NCBI RefSeq assembly: GCF_007954265.1
Contig: NZ_VOLS01000001.1
Coordinates: forward strand, 158,539-222,538
DNA from: Colwellia sp. C1TZA3
GTDB lineage: Bacteria; Pseudomonadota; Gammaproteobacteria; Enterobacterales; Alteromonadaceae
Direction of reading: 5' to 3'
DNA: 64,000 nt
The notes under the pieces were generated by a model, which worked only from the letters and a program-made list of their open reading frames with translations, was not told the origin of the DNA and ran no database searches. Position 1 is the first letter of the stretch. The number at the start of each line of letters is the position of its first letter. Positions 21,581-30,946 of this stretch are shown here, piece after piece. The position numbers were made by a program, and so were the translations under genes.

Positions 21581-21616
21581 TTTGTAAGGCCTTAAAGCAA
21601 TTAAAGGCCTTACAAA
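21581..21616. terminator. Hairpin between ubiK and the DUF418 gene
   Basis: A 13-bp perfect inverted repeat (21581-21593 and 21604-21616) with a ten-base loop lies just after ubiK and just past the end of the convergent DUF418 gene. It is a likely shared terminator although no T tract follows. Confidence 0.55.
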
Positions 21617-21628
21617 GCAGCGTATTTA

Positions 21629-23260
21629 TTACAGACGCATGGTTTGTAGCTTTTTATAAGATAAACAGCGCCATAGCCACTCTAATGGCCCAAAAGCGTA
21701 GTGATTTAACCACCAGCGTGAAAACCCTAGTTGCAAGGCAATAATGGCGAAAACAATTAACATTTGTGGTGCCCGAGATATTGCACCAAAATAGCCACCC
21801 GCGTAACCATAAAATATACTGCTTAAAATCACTGAATGCATAATGTAATTGGTTAATGCCATTCTACCCATGGGGATGAATACGGCTAAAGGCTTGTGCC
21901 ATTTATTATGAGTTAATAAAGCCATGATCAAGCCAAAATAGCCAACCGTCATGACAAACTGGCCAATAAGAAATAATGTTTCACCCACCACTTGTAATAA
22001 CATCACTTGCTTCGCAACCGGGTGTTGGGCGACTAACAAACCTCCCACTTCCAATACTGTTCCTAGCCCAATACCTACATAGGCCATGACTTTAAAAGCT
22101 CCAGCGTGCTCTTGATAGTGCTTCATTATCGAACTAGACACTAACCAATAGCCTAAAATAAATATCGGCAGTAGCATAGTAAAAGCAAAGGGGATGGTAA
22201 ACGTCAGCATAAATAAGGCAAAATCAAAACGAAACTCTGTGGCCTGCCAATAGCTACCTTCTGTAAAGACAGTAATTTCTTCAGCCTCGTCGGTTTGCAT
22301 TTCTGCTTGCTGAGCAACTATTGCTTGCGCCTGCAATTCTATTGATGCTTGAGCAGAAAATTCGAGATCTTCTTCAACGGCGTCAGCGCTATCAATTGTC
22401 GGTTTTACTGGCCTTGAGATTGAGGTTGGATCTGAAGGCAAGCTTGATTGCTGTGTATTAACATCCACCGTCAGCTCACTCACTCTCTGCTGCTCGACAG
22501 CGTTAATATCAGGTATTGTTGATTCTACTGCTATTAATTTTTTTGCTGTCGTCGCTGTTAGCGCGTCACTGTCTTGTTGATCTAATGCTGCCTGCGCTAA
22601 ATGTATTGCCTTAACCCGTTCAGTAACGTTTATTTGCTCCTGCCACTGGGCGGTTAAGGCTTGAGTATCATGACTTAACCCAAAACCAATACCGGTTAAC
22701 ACAGAAATAAAAATAGGGACCAACAACCACACCACCGCAAGTTTGAAAAATGATTTCGGATTATCATATTGCTGAAATTGTGGTTTTTTGAGTAAGGTCA
22801 CCCAACCCAGCAATAACAAGCCGGCAAAGCCATAATCATGAAGAATATCACCGCCCCATAAAAACACCATATGCAGAAAACCAAAGACCATTAAAACCAG
22901 CATACGACGTGAAAACCAAGCACCAAAGGGGCGATCTGCCGCTTTCGCCCTAATCAGTATCACCGCAAAGCCCATGCCGAATAACAAAGCAAATAACTTA
23001 TAAAACTTACCTTCGACAAAACAACGAATTAGCCAGCCTATCGCATGGTCTAGACCGGTTAAGCTGGTGTCTTGGCTACCTAAACTGCTCATGGCGCGGT
23101 TAAACCACTCAATGTTCATTAAGAGAATACCAACCAGTGCCAAACCCCTAAGAATATCCATTGCGTCAATACGTTCGCTGATGGCAATCGGTACTAAGTT
23201 TGCAATTATTGGGCTGGGAGAGGTACTTGGCTCTGGCACATTGGCTTGAATGTCTGACAT
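21629..23260 (-). CDS. DUF418 family membrane protein with a large internal insertion
   Basis: 543 residues; YeiB-type relatives are nearer 400. The N-terminal MDILRGLALVGILLMNIEWF and the downstream KFYKLFALLFGMGFAV are DUF418 hallmarks, and about ten hydrophobic segments are visible. Between two membrane halves, residues about 197-345 form a hydrophilic, Gln/Ala/Glu-rich region with little resemblance to a fold, ending just before the conserved EGSYWQATEFR. The substrate of this family is unknown. AAGGAAATTTT precedes the ATG. The 159-bp repeat begins only 22 bp upstream, so the promoter must lie in or beyond it. Confidence 0.85.
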   Translation of the reverse strand: MSDIQANVPEPSTSPSPIIANLVPIAISERIDAMDILRGLALVGILLMNIEWFNRAMSSLGSQDTSLTGLDHAIGWLIRCFVEGKFYKLFALLFGMGFAVILIRAKAADRPFGAWFSRRMLVLMVFGFLHMVFLWGGDILHDYGFAGLLLLGWVTLLKKPQFQQYDNPKSFFKLAVVWLLVPIFISVLTGIGFGLSHDTQALTAQWQEQINVTERVKAIHLAQAALDQQDSDALTATTAKKLIAVESTIPDINAVEQQRVSELTVDVNTQQSSLPSDPTSISRPVKPTIDSADAVEEDLEFSAQASIELQAQAIVAQQAEMQTDEAEEITVFTEGSYWQATEFRFDFALFMLTFTIPFAFTMLLPIFILGYWLVSSSIMKHYQEHAGAFKVMAYVGIGLGTVLEVGGLLVAQHPVAKQVMLLQVVGETLFLIGQFVMTVGYFGLIMALLTHNKWHKPLAVFIPMGRMALTNYIMHSVILSSIFYGYAGGYFGAISRAPQMLIVFAIIALQLGFSRWWLNHYAFGPLEWLWRCLSYKKLQTMRL

Positions 23261-23282
23261 AAAATTTCCTTTTTTATATGTT

Positions 23283-23441
23283 ATACCAATCCCATTAAGT
23301 TATTACTCACTTGTACTAGTTAAAATAGCTCAAGGCTGTGTTGCTCTCAATCCCAATAGCCAGCTATTGCTCAATCGAGCGCCTTACCTTGAATTATTTT
23401 TCCTGCGCACAACAAGATCACAAACTTAATGGAACTGGTAT
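23283..23441 (+). repeat. 159-bp palindromic repeat, copy 1
   Basis: Starts ATACCAATCCCATTAAGTT and ends AACTTAATGGAACTGGTAT; these ends are inverted repeats with two mismatches. The whole element is an imperfect palindrome centred on CAATAGCCAGCTATTG near 23362. Members of this family are nearly identical and carry no ORF. This copy is in tandem with copy 2, one base apart. Confidence 0.95.
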
Positions 23442-23442
23442 T

Positions 23443-23601
23443 ATACCAATTTGATTAATTAAGTGATCACTTGTACTGGTTAAAATAGCTCAAGGCTGTG
23501 TTGCTCTCACTCCCAATAGCCAGCTATTGCTCAATCAAGCGCCTTACCTTGAATTATTTTTCCTGCGCACAACAAGATCACAAACTTAATGGAACTGGTA
23601 T
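23443..23601 (+). repeat. 159-bp palindromic repeat, copy 2 (tandem)
   Basis: Same orientation and length as copy 1. Its left end is divergent (ATACCAATTTGATTAATTAA, then GTGATCACTTG) while the core and right end are near identical, so it is a slightly different subtype rather than an exact duplication of copy 1. Confidence 0.95.
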
Positions 23602-23693
23602 TATTCACCTTATAAATTTTATGACGCCGTAGTTTTTTACTCTAACCATTAATTATCTGCTCATTTAAGAGTCTAGCTAATATACGACATTAC

Positions 23694-23722
23694 AAAAAAA
23701 AGCAGCTTTACGCTGCTTTTTT
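23694..23722 (-). terminator. Terminator of the ilv operon after ilvA
   Basis: AGCAGC/GCTGCT arms flanked by A and T runs give a hairpin with T tracts on both sides, 24 bp beyond the ilvA stop on the minus strand. It is a good Rho-independent terminator. Confidence 0.85.
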
Positions 23723-23745
23723 ACAAAAATCACACTAAGGAAAAA

Positions 23746-25326
23746 TCAGGTGAGAAAGGCTTGATAAGCCTGGTTGTCAGTTTCTTCTTGCCACTCATAA
23801 TCTAGCGTTTTTAAATGAGCAAAAAAATCAGTTTCCTGTGTTTTTTGTACTTCAAAGCCTGCTAATACCTGGCCAAAAGCTGCACCATGATTACGATAAT
23901 GGAACAAGGTAATGTTGTAATGCTCACCCAAAGTATCTAGAAATTTCTCTAACGCGCCAGGGTATTCAGGAAATTGAAAGCGAAAAATACGCTCTTGCGC
24001 TGACAATTCATTTTTACCGCCAATCATGTATCTCACGTGCAGCTTAGCCAATTCATTTTCCGTAAAATCAGCTAACTCATAACCTTGTTGCTGCAAGCTT
24101 TGGCTTAGATTTTCTCGGTCAGTCGCTTCACCACTTAGGCGCACACCAACAAAAATATTGGCACGTTGTGTTGGGCTTGCCACCTCAGCGTTATCGGCAT
24201 AACGGTAATTAAACTCAGTGATCACCCGTCCTGAAAGTGCCTTACAAAAGTTTCTAAAGCTACCTTTTTCTTCCGGAATTTTGACCGCAAACACAGCTTC
24301 TTTTTGCTCACTCAATTCACAACGTTCTGAAATATATCGCAAGGTATGAAAGTTCATATTAGCGCCAGAAAGAATAGCGACTAAAGACTCATCACCTTGA
24401 CTAGTACGACAATATTTTTGTAATCCTGCTAAGGATAATGCGCCAGCAGGCTCTGCGATCATCCGCGTTTGCTCAAAAATATCTTTTATCGACGCGCAAA
24501 TTTCATCTGTAGTAACTGTTATCACGTCGTCACAGTAATGCTTAATTAAATCAAAGGTATGCTCACCAATGCGCTTAACAGCCACACCATCAGCAAATAA
24601 GCCAACTTGCGCCAAATCAACCGGTTTACCGGCGGCAAATGCTGCTTTTAAACAGGCAGAATCTTCAGCTTCAACACCAATAACTTTAATATGGGGTTGT
24701 AATTGTTTTAGGTAAACCGACATGCCCGCCAACAAACCACCACCACCAACGGGAATAAAAACCGCATCCATGTGAGGGTGTTGTTGTAATAACTCTTTTG
24801 CCACCGTGCCTTGGCCAGCAATAATATCAACATCATCAAACGGCGGCACCACAGTTTTATTTTCAGCCAATGCATAAGCTCTGGCAGCTTGTTGCGCTTC
24901 GTTAAAGTTCTTACCTACTAAACGCACCTCAGCGCCAAAACGCCGAACATTATCTACCTTAATGTCAGGTGTAGTAATCGGCATAACAATGGTCGCTTTA
25001 ACACCCATTTTATCAGCCGCTAATGCTAAGCCTTGTGCGTGATTACCTGCCGATGCAGCAATAACACCGTTTAAGCATTGCTGCTTAGACAAGTTAACTA
25101 ATTTATTATAGGCACCACGTAACTTAAATGAATGTACCGGTTGTTGATCTTCTCGTTTAAGTGAAATTTGATTGCCTAAACGTGCTGACAACTTAGTGAA
25201 TGGCGTTAACGGTGATTCAATTGCCACATCATAAACTGGCGCAAGCAATATTTTGCGTAAATAGTCTAAGCCTTGGCCTTGTATAGCCTGTGCTTCAACT
25301 AAGGCTACTTGTTCAGCATCAGTCAT
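23746..25326 (-). CDS. ilvA: Threonine ammonia-lyase, biosynthetic
   Basis: 526 residues. Converts threonine to 2-oxobutanoate, the first step to isoleucine. The PLP lysine is Lys68 in [12 protein letters not shown], and the phosphate-binding VGGGGLLAG loop is near 190. The C-terminal third (about 335 on) holds two ACT-like regulatory domains, as in the isoleucine-inhibited biosynthetic enzyme rather than the short catabolic TdcB. Its ATG overlaps the ilvD stop by four bases (ATGA), so it is translationally coupled as the last gene of ilvGMEDA. Confidence 0.97.
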   Translation of the reverse strand: MTDAEQVALVEAQAIQGQGLDYLRKILLAPVYDVAIESPLTPFTKLSARLGNQISLKREDQQPVHSFKLRGAYNKLVNLSKQQCLNGVIAASAGNHAQGLALAADKMGVKATIVMPITTPDIKVDNVRRFGAEVRLVGKNFNEAQQAARAYALAENKTVVPPFDDVDIIAGQGTVAKELLQQHPHMDAVFIPVGGGGLLAGMSVYLKQLQPHIKVIGVEAEDSACLKAAFAAGKPVDLAQVGLFADGVAVKRIGEHTFDLIKHYCDDVITVTTDEICASIKDIFEQTRMIAEPAGALSLAGLQKYCRTSQGDESLVAILSGANMNFHTLRYISERCELSEQKEAVFAVKIPEEKGSFRNFCKALSGRVITEFNYRYADNAEVASPTQRANIFVGVRLSGEATDRENLSQSLQQQGYELADFTENELAKLHVRYMIGGKNELSAQERIFRFQFPEYPGALEKFLDTLGEHYNITLFHYRNHGAAFGQVLAGFEVQKTQETDFFAHLKTLDYEWQEETDNQAYQAFLT

Positions 25327-27194
25327 TGATTTTCACCATTGAAGTTACTATCTAATAATTCACGATTGCGCACAGCCCCTTTGTCGGCACTGGTTGCTAG
25401 CATAGCGTAGTTTTTCAGCGCATAACTGATCGGGCGTATACGATTAATAGGTTTCCAAGCATTTTTACCTTTAGCGTTCATAGCATTGCGACGTTGGCTT
25501 AATTCTTCTGCGCTGACCTTTAATTCAATAACGCGATTAGGAATATCAATATGAATAATGTCGCCTTGCTCTACTAAGGCAATAGTACCGCCACTGCCTG
25601 CTTCAGGAGAAACATGACCAATAGATAAACCAGAAGTCCCTCCTGAGAAACGACCATCAGTTAATAACGCACAAGCTTTACCTAAGCCCATCGATTTTAA
25701 ATAGGTTGTTGGGTAGAGCATTTCTTGCATGCCTGGCCCACCTTTTGGCCCTTCATAACGAATAACGACTACTTCTCCAGCCACGACTTGTTTAGCTAAA
25801 ATACCAGCGACTGCGGCGTCTTGGCTTTCAAATACATGAGCCGGTCCGGTAAAGACTAAGTTTTCATCCGATACCCCTGCCGTTTTAACAATACAGCCAT
25901 CAGGGGCAATGTTACCGCCTAACACCGCTAAACCACCTTCTAAGGAGTAGGCATTAGCGAGTGAACGAATACAGCCGTTAGCACGGTCGTCATCTAAGGT
26001 ATCCCAACGACAACTTTGGCTAAAGGCTTTAGTGGTGCGAATGCCAGCAGGGCCGGCACGAAAGAATTCTTTTACTTTTTCGTTCTTGGTTAAAGTAATG
26101 TCGTACTCTGCTATCATTTCGTCAAGCGTTAAACCTAAAACGTTTTTAATATTGGTGGTTAATAAATTAGCCCGTGCTAACTCACCTAAAATAGACACCA
26201 CACCACCGGCGCGATGTACATCTTCCATATGATACTTGGGTGTAGAAGGGGCCACTTTACATAACTGCGGCACGATACGAGATAAACGGTCGATGTCTTT
26301 CATGGTAAAATCAACATCAGCTTCTTGCGCTGCGGCGATTAAATGCAATACAGTATTAGTCGAGCCGCCCATAGCAATATCTAAACAGGTGGCATTTTCA
26401 TAAGCCGCTTTATTGGCGATATTGCGGGGTAATGCTGACTCGTCATTTTCTTGATAATAACGCTTACTTAACTTAACAATCTCTTTACCGGCGTTGACAA
26501 ATAATTGCTCACGATCAGCATGAGTTGCTAGCATTGAACCATTACCTGGTTGTGCTAGCCCTAACGCTTCTGCCAAGCAGTTCATTGAGTTTGCGGTGAA
26601 CATACCTGAACAAGAACCACAGGTAGGACAGGCTGAACGCTCTACTTGGTCACTTTGCGCGTCAGATACTGATGGATCAGCGCCTTGAATCATGGCATCA
26701 ACTAAATCCAGTTTGATAATTTGATCAGAAAGCTTAGTTTTACCCGCTTCCATCGGGCCACCAGAAACAAAAATGACTGGAATATTTAAGCGCATTGCCG
26801 CCATTAACATCCCTGGGGTAATTTTGTCACAGTTTGAAATACAGACCATGGCATCAGCACAATGCGCGTTTACCATGTATTCCACTGAATCGGCAATTAA
26901 ATCACGTGAAGGCAAGCTATAAAGCATGCCGCTATGACCCATGGCGATACCATCATCAACCGCGATGGTATTAAACTCTTTTGCTACTCCGCCAGCACCT
27001 TCAATCGAACGGGCAACCAATTGGCCCATATCTTTCAAATGCACATGACCAGGCACAAATTGCGTAAAGGAATTAACGACAGCAATAATAGGTTTACCGA
27101 AATCACCATCTGTCATACCCGTTGCGCGCCAGAGCGCACGAGCTCCAGCCATATTACGGCCTTGAGTAGAAGTGGCTGATCTTAATTTTGGCAT
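25323..27194 (-). CDS. ilvD: Dihydroxy-acid dehydratase
   Basis: 623 residues (E. coli 616). Dehydrates dihydroxy acids to 2-keto acids in isoleucine and valine synthesis. The iron-sulfur ligand cysteines can be placed at Cys122 ([11 protein letters not shown]) and Cys195 ([11 protein letters not shown]), and Lys124 is the likely metal-binding lysine. AAGG precedes the ATG. The 280-bp spacer from ilvE suggests a weak extra promoter or processing site between ilvE and ilvD. Confidence 0.97.
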   Translation of the reverse strand: MPKLRSATSTQGRNMAGARALWRATGMTDGDFGKPIIAVVNSFTQFVPGHVHLKDMGQLVARSIEGAGGVAKEFNTIAVDDGIAMGHSGMLYSLPSRDLIADSVEYMVNAHCADAMVCISNCDKITPGMLMAAMRLNIPVIFVSGGPMEAGKTKLSDQIIKLDLVDAMIQGADPSVSDAQSDQVERSACPTCGSCSGMFTANSMNCLAEALGLAQPGNGSMLATHADREQLFVNAGKEIVKLSKRYYQENDESALPRNIANKAAYENATCLDIAMGGSTNTVLHLIAAAQEADVDFTMKDIDRLSRIVPQLCKVAPSTPKYHMEDVHRAGGVVSILGELARANLLTTNIKNVLGLTLDEMIAEYDITLTKNEKVKEFFRAGPAGIRTTKAFSQSCRWDTLDDDRANGCIRSLANAYSLEGGLAVLGGNIAPDGCIVKTAGVSDENLVFTGPAHVFESQDAAVAGILAKQVVAGEVVVIRYEGPKGGPGMQEMLYPTTYLKSMGLGKACALLTDGRFSGGTSGLSIGHVSPEAGSGGTIALVEQGDIIHIDIPNRVIELKVSAEELSQRRNAMNAKGKNAWKPINRIRPISYALKNYAMLATSADKGAVRNRELLDSNFNGENQ

Positions 27195-27390
27195 GACCTT
27201 AGTTCCTATATATATGTGGCTATTAATAAGCGCAATAAATGTTAAAAATTATGTTAAAAATTCACTCGACAATGGGCTTTTAAAATAACTATTATTTTTT
27301 GGATTTGTTCAGCGTTTATCAACCAGCGAACACGGCTCACTTGAGCGACTAGCATTGGGTTAATATGGGCCTATCGCCAAACTAATTAAA

Positions 27391-27416
27391 GCCCCCAACG
27401 TTGATGGTATGGGGGC
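27391..27416 (-). terminator. GC-rich hairpin between ilvE and ilvD
   Basis: GCCCCC at 27391-27396 and GGGGGC at 27411-27416 form a six-bp GC stem with a 14-base loop. On the minus strand it is followed by TTTAATT. It may partly end transcription after ilvE or protect the upstream mRNA. Confidence 0.4.
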
Positions 27417-27474
27417 GAACTCAGCTAGTACTAAATACAGATTTAATTGCTTTACTTAGCTTGAGAATTAAACC

Positions 27475-28401
27475 TTATTCTACGTTATCTAACCAACCTT
27501 CAGGCACTTCGGTACTACCGTCAAAAATACCAAAAAATGCGGCTTGAAGCGCTTTAGTCATAGGACCACGGGCACCATTACCTACCGGCAAACCATCGAC
27601 TGACTTCACGGGTACCACTTCAGTTGCGGTGCCACACATAAAGAATTCATCGGCGAGATATAAAGATTCACGAGAAATTGATTCTTCACGCACTTCGTAG
27701 CCTAACTGCTTGGCAAGGAAAAATACGGTGTCACGCGTTAAACCTTGTAGAATTGAAGCGGTACCTGGTGGGGTATAAATAACGCCTTTGCGAATTAAAA
27801 ATAAATTTTGACCTGCGCCTTCACTGACCATGTTGTTCACATCTAAAGCCACACCTTCGGCATAGCCATGGCGAGCAGCTTCAGTAGAAATTAACTGTGA
27901 AGACAAATAGTTACCACCGGCTTTTGCTGCGGTTGGCATAGTATTAGGCGCAAGTCTGTTCCAACTTGATACCCCCACTTCAACCCCATTTTCAATAGCA
28001 TCAGCACCTAAGTAAGCTTCCCAGCTAAAGGCGGCAATCATCACATCGGCGACGGCGTCAATCGGTGGGCGAAGACCCATGCCAATATCACCTAAAAAGG
28101 CTAAGGGCCGTAAATAGGCAGATTTTAAATTGTTTTTTACCACAGCATCTTTACACGCTTGAATGATTTCTGCTTTCGTGAAAGGGATGTTCATGCGATA
28201 AATTTTCGCTGAATCAAATAGGCGGTCGATATGTTCTTCTAAACGAAAAATACAAGTGCCTTTGTGGGTATCATAAGCACGAATACCTTCAAATACTGAT
28301 GAACCGTAATGTAGAGCATGACTCATGACATGCACCGTAGCATTTTGCCACGGCATGAGTTCTCCATTAAACCAAATTAGTTCTGCGTTAACTTTTGCCA
28401 T
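27475..28401 (-). CDS. ilvE: Branched-chain amino acid aminotransferase
   Basis: 308 residues (E. coli 309). Transfers amino groups to the keto acids of valine, isoleucine and leucine. The PLP lysine is Lys160 in TAAKAGGNYLSS. Further family features include YGSSVFEGIRAY and the MVSEGAGQN phosphate-binding region. AGGAAAAAAA lies before the ATG. Third gene of the operon, 113 bp after ilvM. Confidence 0.97.
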   Translation of the reverse strand: MAKVNAELIWFNGELMPWQNATVHVMSHALHYGSSVFEGIRAYDTHKGTCIFRLEEHIDRLFDSAKIYRMNIPFTKAEIIQACKDAVVKNNLKSAYLRPLAFLGDIGMGLRPPIDAVADVMIAAFSWEAYLGADAIENGVEVGVSSWNRLAPNTMPTAAKAGGNYLSSQLISTEAARHGYAEGVALDVNNMVSEGAGQNLFLIRKGVIYTPPGTASILQGLTRDTVFFLAKQLGYEVREESISRESLYLADEFFMCGTATEVVPVKSVDGLPVGNGARGPMTKALQAAFFGIFDGSTEVPEGWLDNVE

Positions 28402-28514
28402 TTTTTTTCCTAAATTTTATGCGTATCAATCAGCTAACTTTAAAAAATAGCTTAACTAATTAACCTATATTGGTGGTTGTCATTGGTTTTAATCTAACAT
28501 TGTGCTCTGCACTG

Positions 28515-28757
28515 CTAGGATGCGCTATTGTCTACCTTGACTTCTTTGATGTCGATCAGTTTATTAATTTGATCAACCAAAAGTTCGATAGGACGTTCAC
28601 TTCTGACCAATAATTCAATGGTGCCTATGTTGGTGCCCGTGTTAACTTTTGCATTCATGCCACTGATTAAAAAACCGCGATAGCGGGTCACTTGTAAGAT
28701 TCGTTCAAGTACTACTTGCTTATCATCCGCTGTTATCATTAATTGATAGTTATTCAT
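28515..28757 (-). CDS. ilvM: Acetolactate synthase small subunit (ACT domain)
   Basis: 80 residues forming a single ACT domain (LMITADDKQVVLERILQVTR, then GFLISGMNA). This short form is typical of the isozyme II regulatory subunit, not the longer IlvN/IlvH. Its start overlaps the ilvG stop by one base (TAATG), indicating coupled translation with its catalytic partner. Confidence 0.93.
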   Translation of the reverse strand: MNNYQLMITADDKQVVLERILQVTRYRGFLISGMNAKVNTGTNIGTIELLVRSERPIELLVDQINKLIDIKEVKVDNSAS

Positions 28758-30421
28758 TAGCTGCTCTCCATCATTTTATCGTTAGCGGTATTCGGTGGTA
28801 CAAGCGGCCAAACATTTTCTTGTGCATCAATTTTAACTTGCAGTAAATAAGGCCCATCGTGTTCAAGCATCTCTTCAATAGCGGCGCTTACTTGTGACTT
28901 TTTGGTGATCATTTTTGCTTTAATATCAAAGGCATTGGCTAGCATAATAAAGTCAGGGTTATCCGCTAAATCAGTTTCACTTAATCGGCCATTGAAAAAT
29001 AGGTCTTGCCATTGGCGCACCATACCTAACTTGGCATTATCAATAAGTACGATTTTAACTGGCAATTGAAAGCGCTTAATCGTTGACAACTCTTGCACAT
29101 TCATCATAAAAGAACCATCGCCTGAAACGGCAATAATACAGTCGGTTGGTCGACTCACTTGTGCACCCACTGCTGCAGGTATACCAAAGCCCATGGTACC
29201 CATACCGGCGCTGGTTAAAAAGTTACTTGGATCGTCAAATACCATATGTTGTGCTGCCCACATTTGATGTTGACCAACATCGGTTGTTACGCAGCTATTT
29301 TTTGGCATCTTGTTACTAATTTCATTTAACACGGCAGGCGCAAAAATTGACTCTCCTGGGTGATTATAATCCCAAGCAAAGTTGTTATCCATCTCCTGAC
29401 AAACCGCTTGCCAAGGTGTAATAGCTAACGGAATGGCTAGTGCAGGTAAGTTAACCTTTAAATCACCTAATATTGACGCATCGGCAATTCTGCGTTTATT
29501 AATTTCTGCGGTATCAATATCAAAGTGAATCACTTTCGCATGCGGCGCAAATTCATTTAACTTACCGGTAACGCGATCATCAAAACGCGCCCCTACTGCA
29601 ATCAATAAATCACATTCTTGTACCGCTATATTCGCTGCCTTAGTACCATGCATACCCAACATGCCAAGGTAATTTTCATCTTCAGGGTCAATAGCGCCTA
29701 AGCCTTTCAGCGTAGAAACGCTCGGCAAACCTGTTATTTTGGCAAAGTCTCGTAACTCATCGATGGCGTTGGCCATACCAACACCGCCGCCAACATAAAG
29801 AATAGGTTGCTTAGCTTGGTTTAATAAAGCGATAGCACTACCAACGTTCGCCGGTGGTAATTTCACTTTGTTTTTCAAGTTAACTAACTCATCTAAATAG
29901 CGATTAACTTCTGTAATTTGAATGTCTTTAGGAATATCAACTAATACAGGTCCTTGTCTGCCTTCTAACGCAATAGCAAAGGCTTGGTGTAGGACCTTTT
30001 CTAAATCATTAATATCGGTAACTTGAAAAGAATGCTTAGTACAGGCAAGTGATAAACCGAAAATATCAATTTCCTGAAAGGCATCAGAGCCCATAGCCGC
30101 GGTAGCTACCTGCCCAGTAATGGCAACCACAGGAATTGAATCTGCTAGGGCATCAGCCAGGCCGGTGATCAAGTTAGTCGCGCCCGGGCCCGATGTGGCA
30201 AAGCAAACACCAATTCTACCCGATGCTCTGGCATAACCTACGGCAGAAAATGCAGCGCCTTGCTCATGTCGACACAAAAAGTGTTCTACTTTACTATCAT
30301 ACAGCGCATCGTAGATTGGCATTATTGCGCCACCAGGGTAGCCAAAAACATGCTCAACGCCATGCTGCTCTAGCACGTTAAATAATAAGCCTGCGCCGGT
30401 TAATTTCTTTTCAGTTGTCAT
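28757..30421 (-). CDS. ilvG: Acetolactate synthase large subunit
   Basis: 554 residues. Thiamine-diphosphate enzyme forming acetolactate or acetohydroxybutanoate. The catalytic Glu is Glu53 in [11 protein letters not shown], and the ThDP motif begins [12 protein letters not shown] near residue 430. The gene is intact, unlike the frameshifted ilvG of E. coli K-12. First structural gene after the leader and attenuator. Confidence 0.97.
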   Translation of the reverse strand: MTTEKKLTGAGLLFNVLEQHGVEHVFGYPGGAIMPIYDALYDSKVEHFLCRHEQGAAFSAVGYARASGRIGVCFATSGPGATNLITGLADALADSIPVVAITGQVATAAMGSDAFQEIDIFGLSLACTKHSFQVTDINDLEKVLHQAFAIALEGRQGPVLVDIPKDIQITEVNRYLDELVNLKNKVKLPPANVGSAIALLNQAKQPILYVGGGVGMANAIDELRDFAKITGLPSVSTLKGLGAIDPEDENYLGMLGMHGTKAANIAVQECDLLIAVGARFDDRVTGKLNEFAPHAKVIHFDIDTAEINKRRIADASILGDLKVNLPALAIPLAITPWQAVCQEMDNNFAWDYNHPGESIFAPAVLNEISNKMPKNSCVTTDVGQHQMWAAQHMVFDDPSNFLTSAGMGTMGFGIPAAVGAQVSRPTDCIIAVSGDGSFMMNVQELSTIKRFQLPVKIVLIDNAKLGMVRQWQDLFFNGRLSETDLADNPDFIMLANAFDIKAKMITKKSQVSAAIEEMLEHDGPYLLQVKIDAQENVWPLVPPNTANDKMMESS

Positions 30422-30555
30422 GTGTTAGTTCTACTATGCGATCACATTTTATTCACTGGTTATATATTTTCATAATACCGTGTAACTATCTTGTGATGTA
30501 CAAGTATGCTCCCAAAAGTTAATAATGCTTGTGCGCTGCGCGCGGTGTAATAACG

Positions 30556-30591
30556 ACAAACCCCCCGGTCCTTGCGGAGCGGGGGGTTTGT
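30556..30591 (-). terminator. ilv attenuator terminator hairpin
   Basis: ACAAACCCCCC (30556-30566) and GGGGGGTTTGT (30581-30591) form an 11-bp perfect stem that extends inward with one mismatch. It lies between the leader peptide and ilvG, with the 3' arm (minus sense) ending in GTTTGT. The C-rich 5' arm (minus sense) can alternatively pair with the G-rich end of the leader coding region at 30630-30638, which would prevent terminator formation: a classical attenuation layout. Confidence 0.85.
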
Positions 30592-30626
30592 TATTTTAAG
30601 ATTTTTTATTTTCTTTAGCTCAACAA

Positions 30627-30695
30627 TTACCCCCGCGGCGATTTAAGAATCACCACGATGAGGACGTTAATAATCATTGAGCTATAATTTTTCAT
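30627..30695 (-). CDS. ilvL: ilv operon leader peptide
   Basis: A 22-codon ORF on the minus strand whose translation is MKNYSSMIINVLIVVILK followed by SPRG and a stop. Ten of eleven consecutive residues from Met7 are Ile, Val, Leu or Met (one Asn), the composition expected of a leader that senses charged branched-chain tRNAs. It sits 206 bp upstream of ilvG and just before the attenuator hairpin. Upstream is an eight-bp inverted repeat (GTACTAAT at 30731-30738, ATTAGTAC at 30757-30764) that might be an operator. Too short for ordinary ORF callers. Confidence 0.87.
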   Translation of the reverse strand: MKNYSSMIINVLIVVILKSPRG

Positions 30696-30946
30696 GTTTA
30701 TCTATATTTTCTGTCAGTTAATTAGTTTCAGTACTAATAAGCTCTAGCGTGATTAGATTAGTACCATAGCTCTAATAACAAGCGCAAGTATTTTTGTTAG
30801 AGTTTTTTAGTGAAAACTATTTTCCTAGTTATAACTGTCATTCTGTCTTTGCTCTACGAGTATATTTTAGTCACTTTATTTTTCGCTAAAACAATTTTAC
30901 TTAGCTATGCTTATAGTAACTAATTGTTAAAATAAAATGGATTTTT

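Larger units (their letters stand above)
23261..23745. other. Spacer holding tandem repeats and the ilv terminator
   Basis: 485 bp between the start of the DUF418 gene and the end of ilvA. It holds repeat copies 1 and 2 and the ilvA terminator; the remaining 90 bp (23602-23693) shows nothing recognisable. Confidence 0.7.
30422..30946. other. ilv leader and divergent comM promoter region
   Basis: 525 bp between ilvG and comM. It contains the ilv attenuator and leader peptide on the minus strand. 30700-30946 should hold both divergent promoters; no -10/-35 pair was placed with confidence. Confidence 0.7.

Noticed and set aside
23283..23601. Insertion sequence or CRISPR array at the repeats
   Set aside because: No transposase ORF, copies are 159 bp palindromes, and there are no short regular repeats with unique spacers.
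28515..28757. Reading the 80-residue ACT protein as a truncated ilvN/ilvH
   Set aside because: Short ACT-only subunits are normal for isozyme II (IlvM), and the gene is coupled to ilvG.
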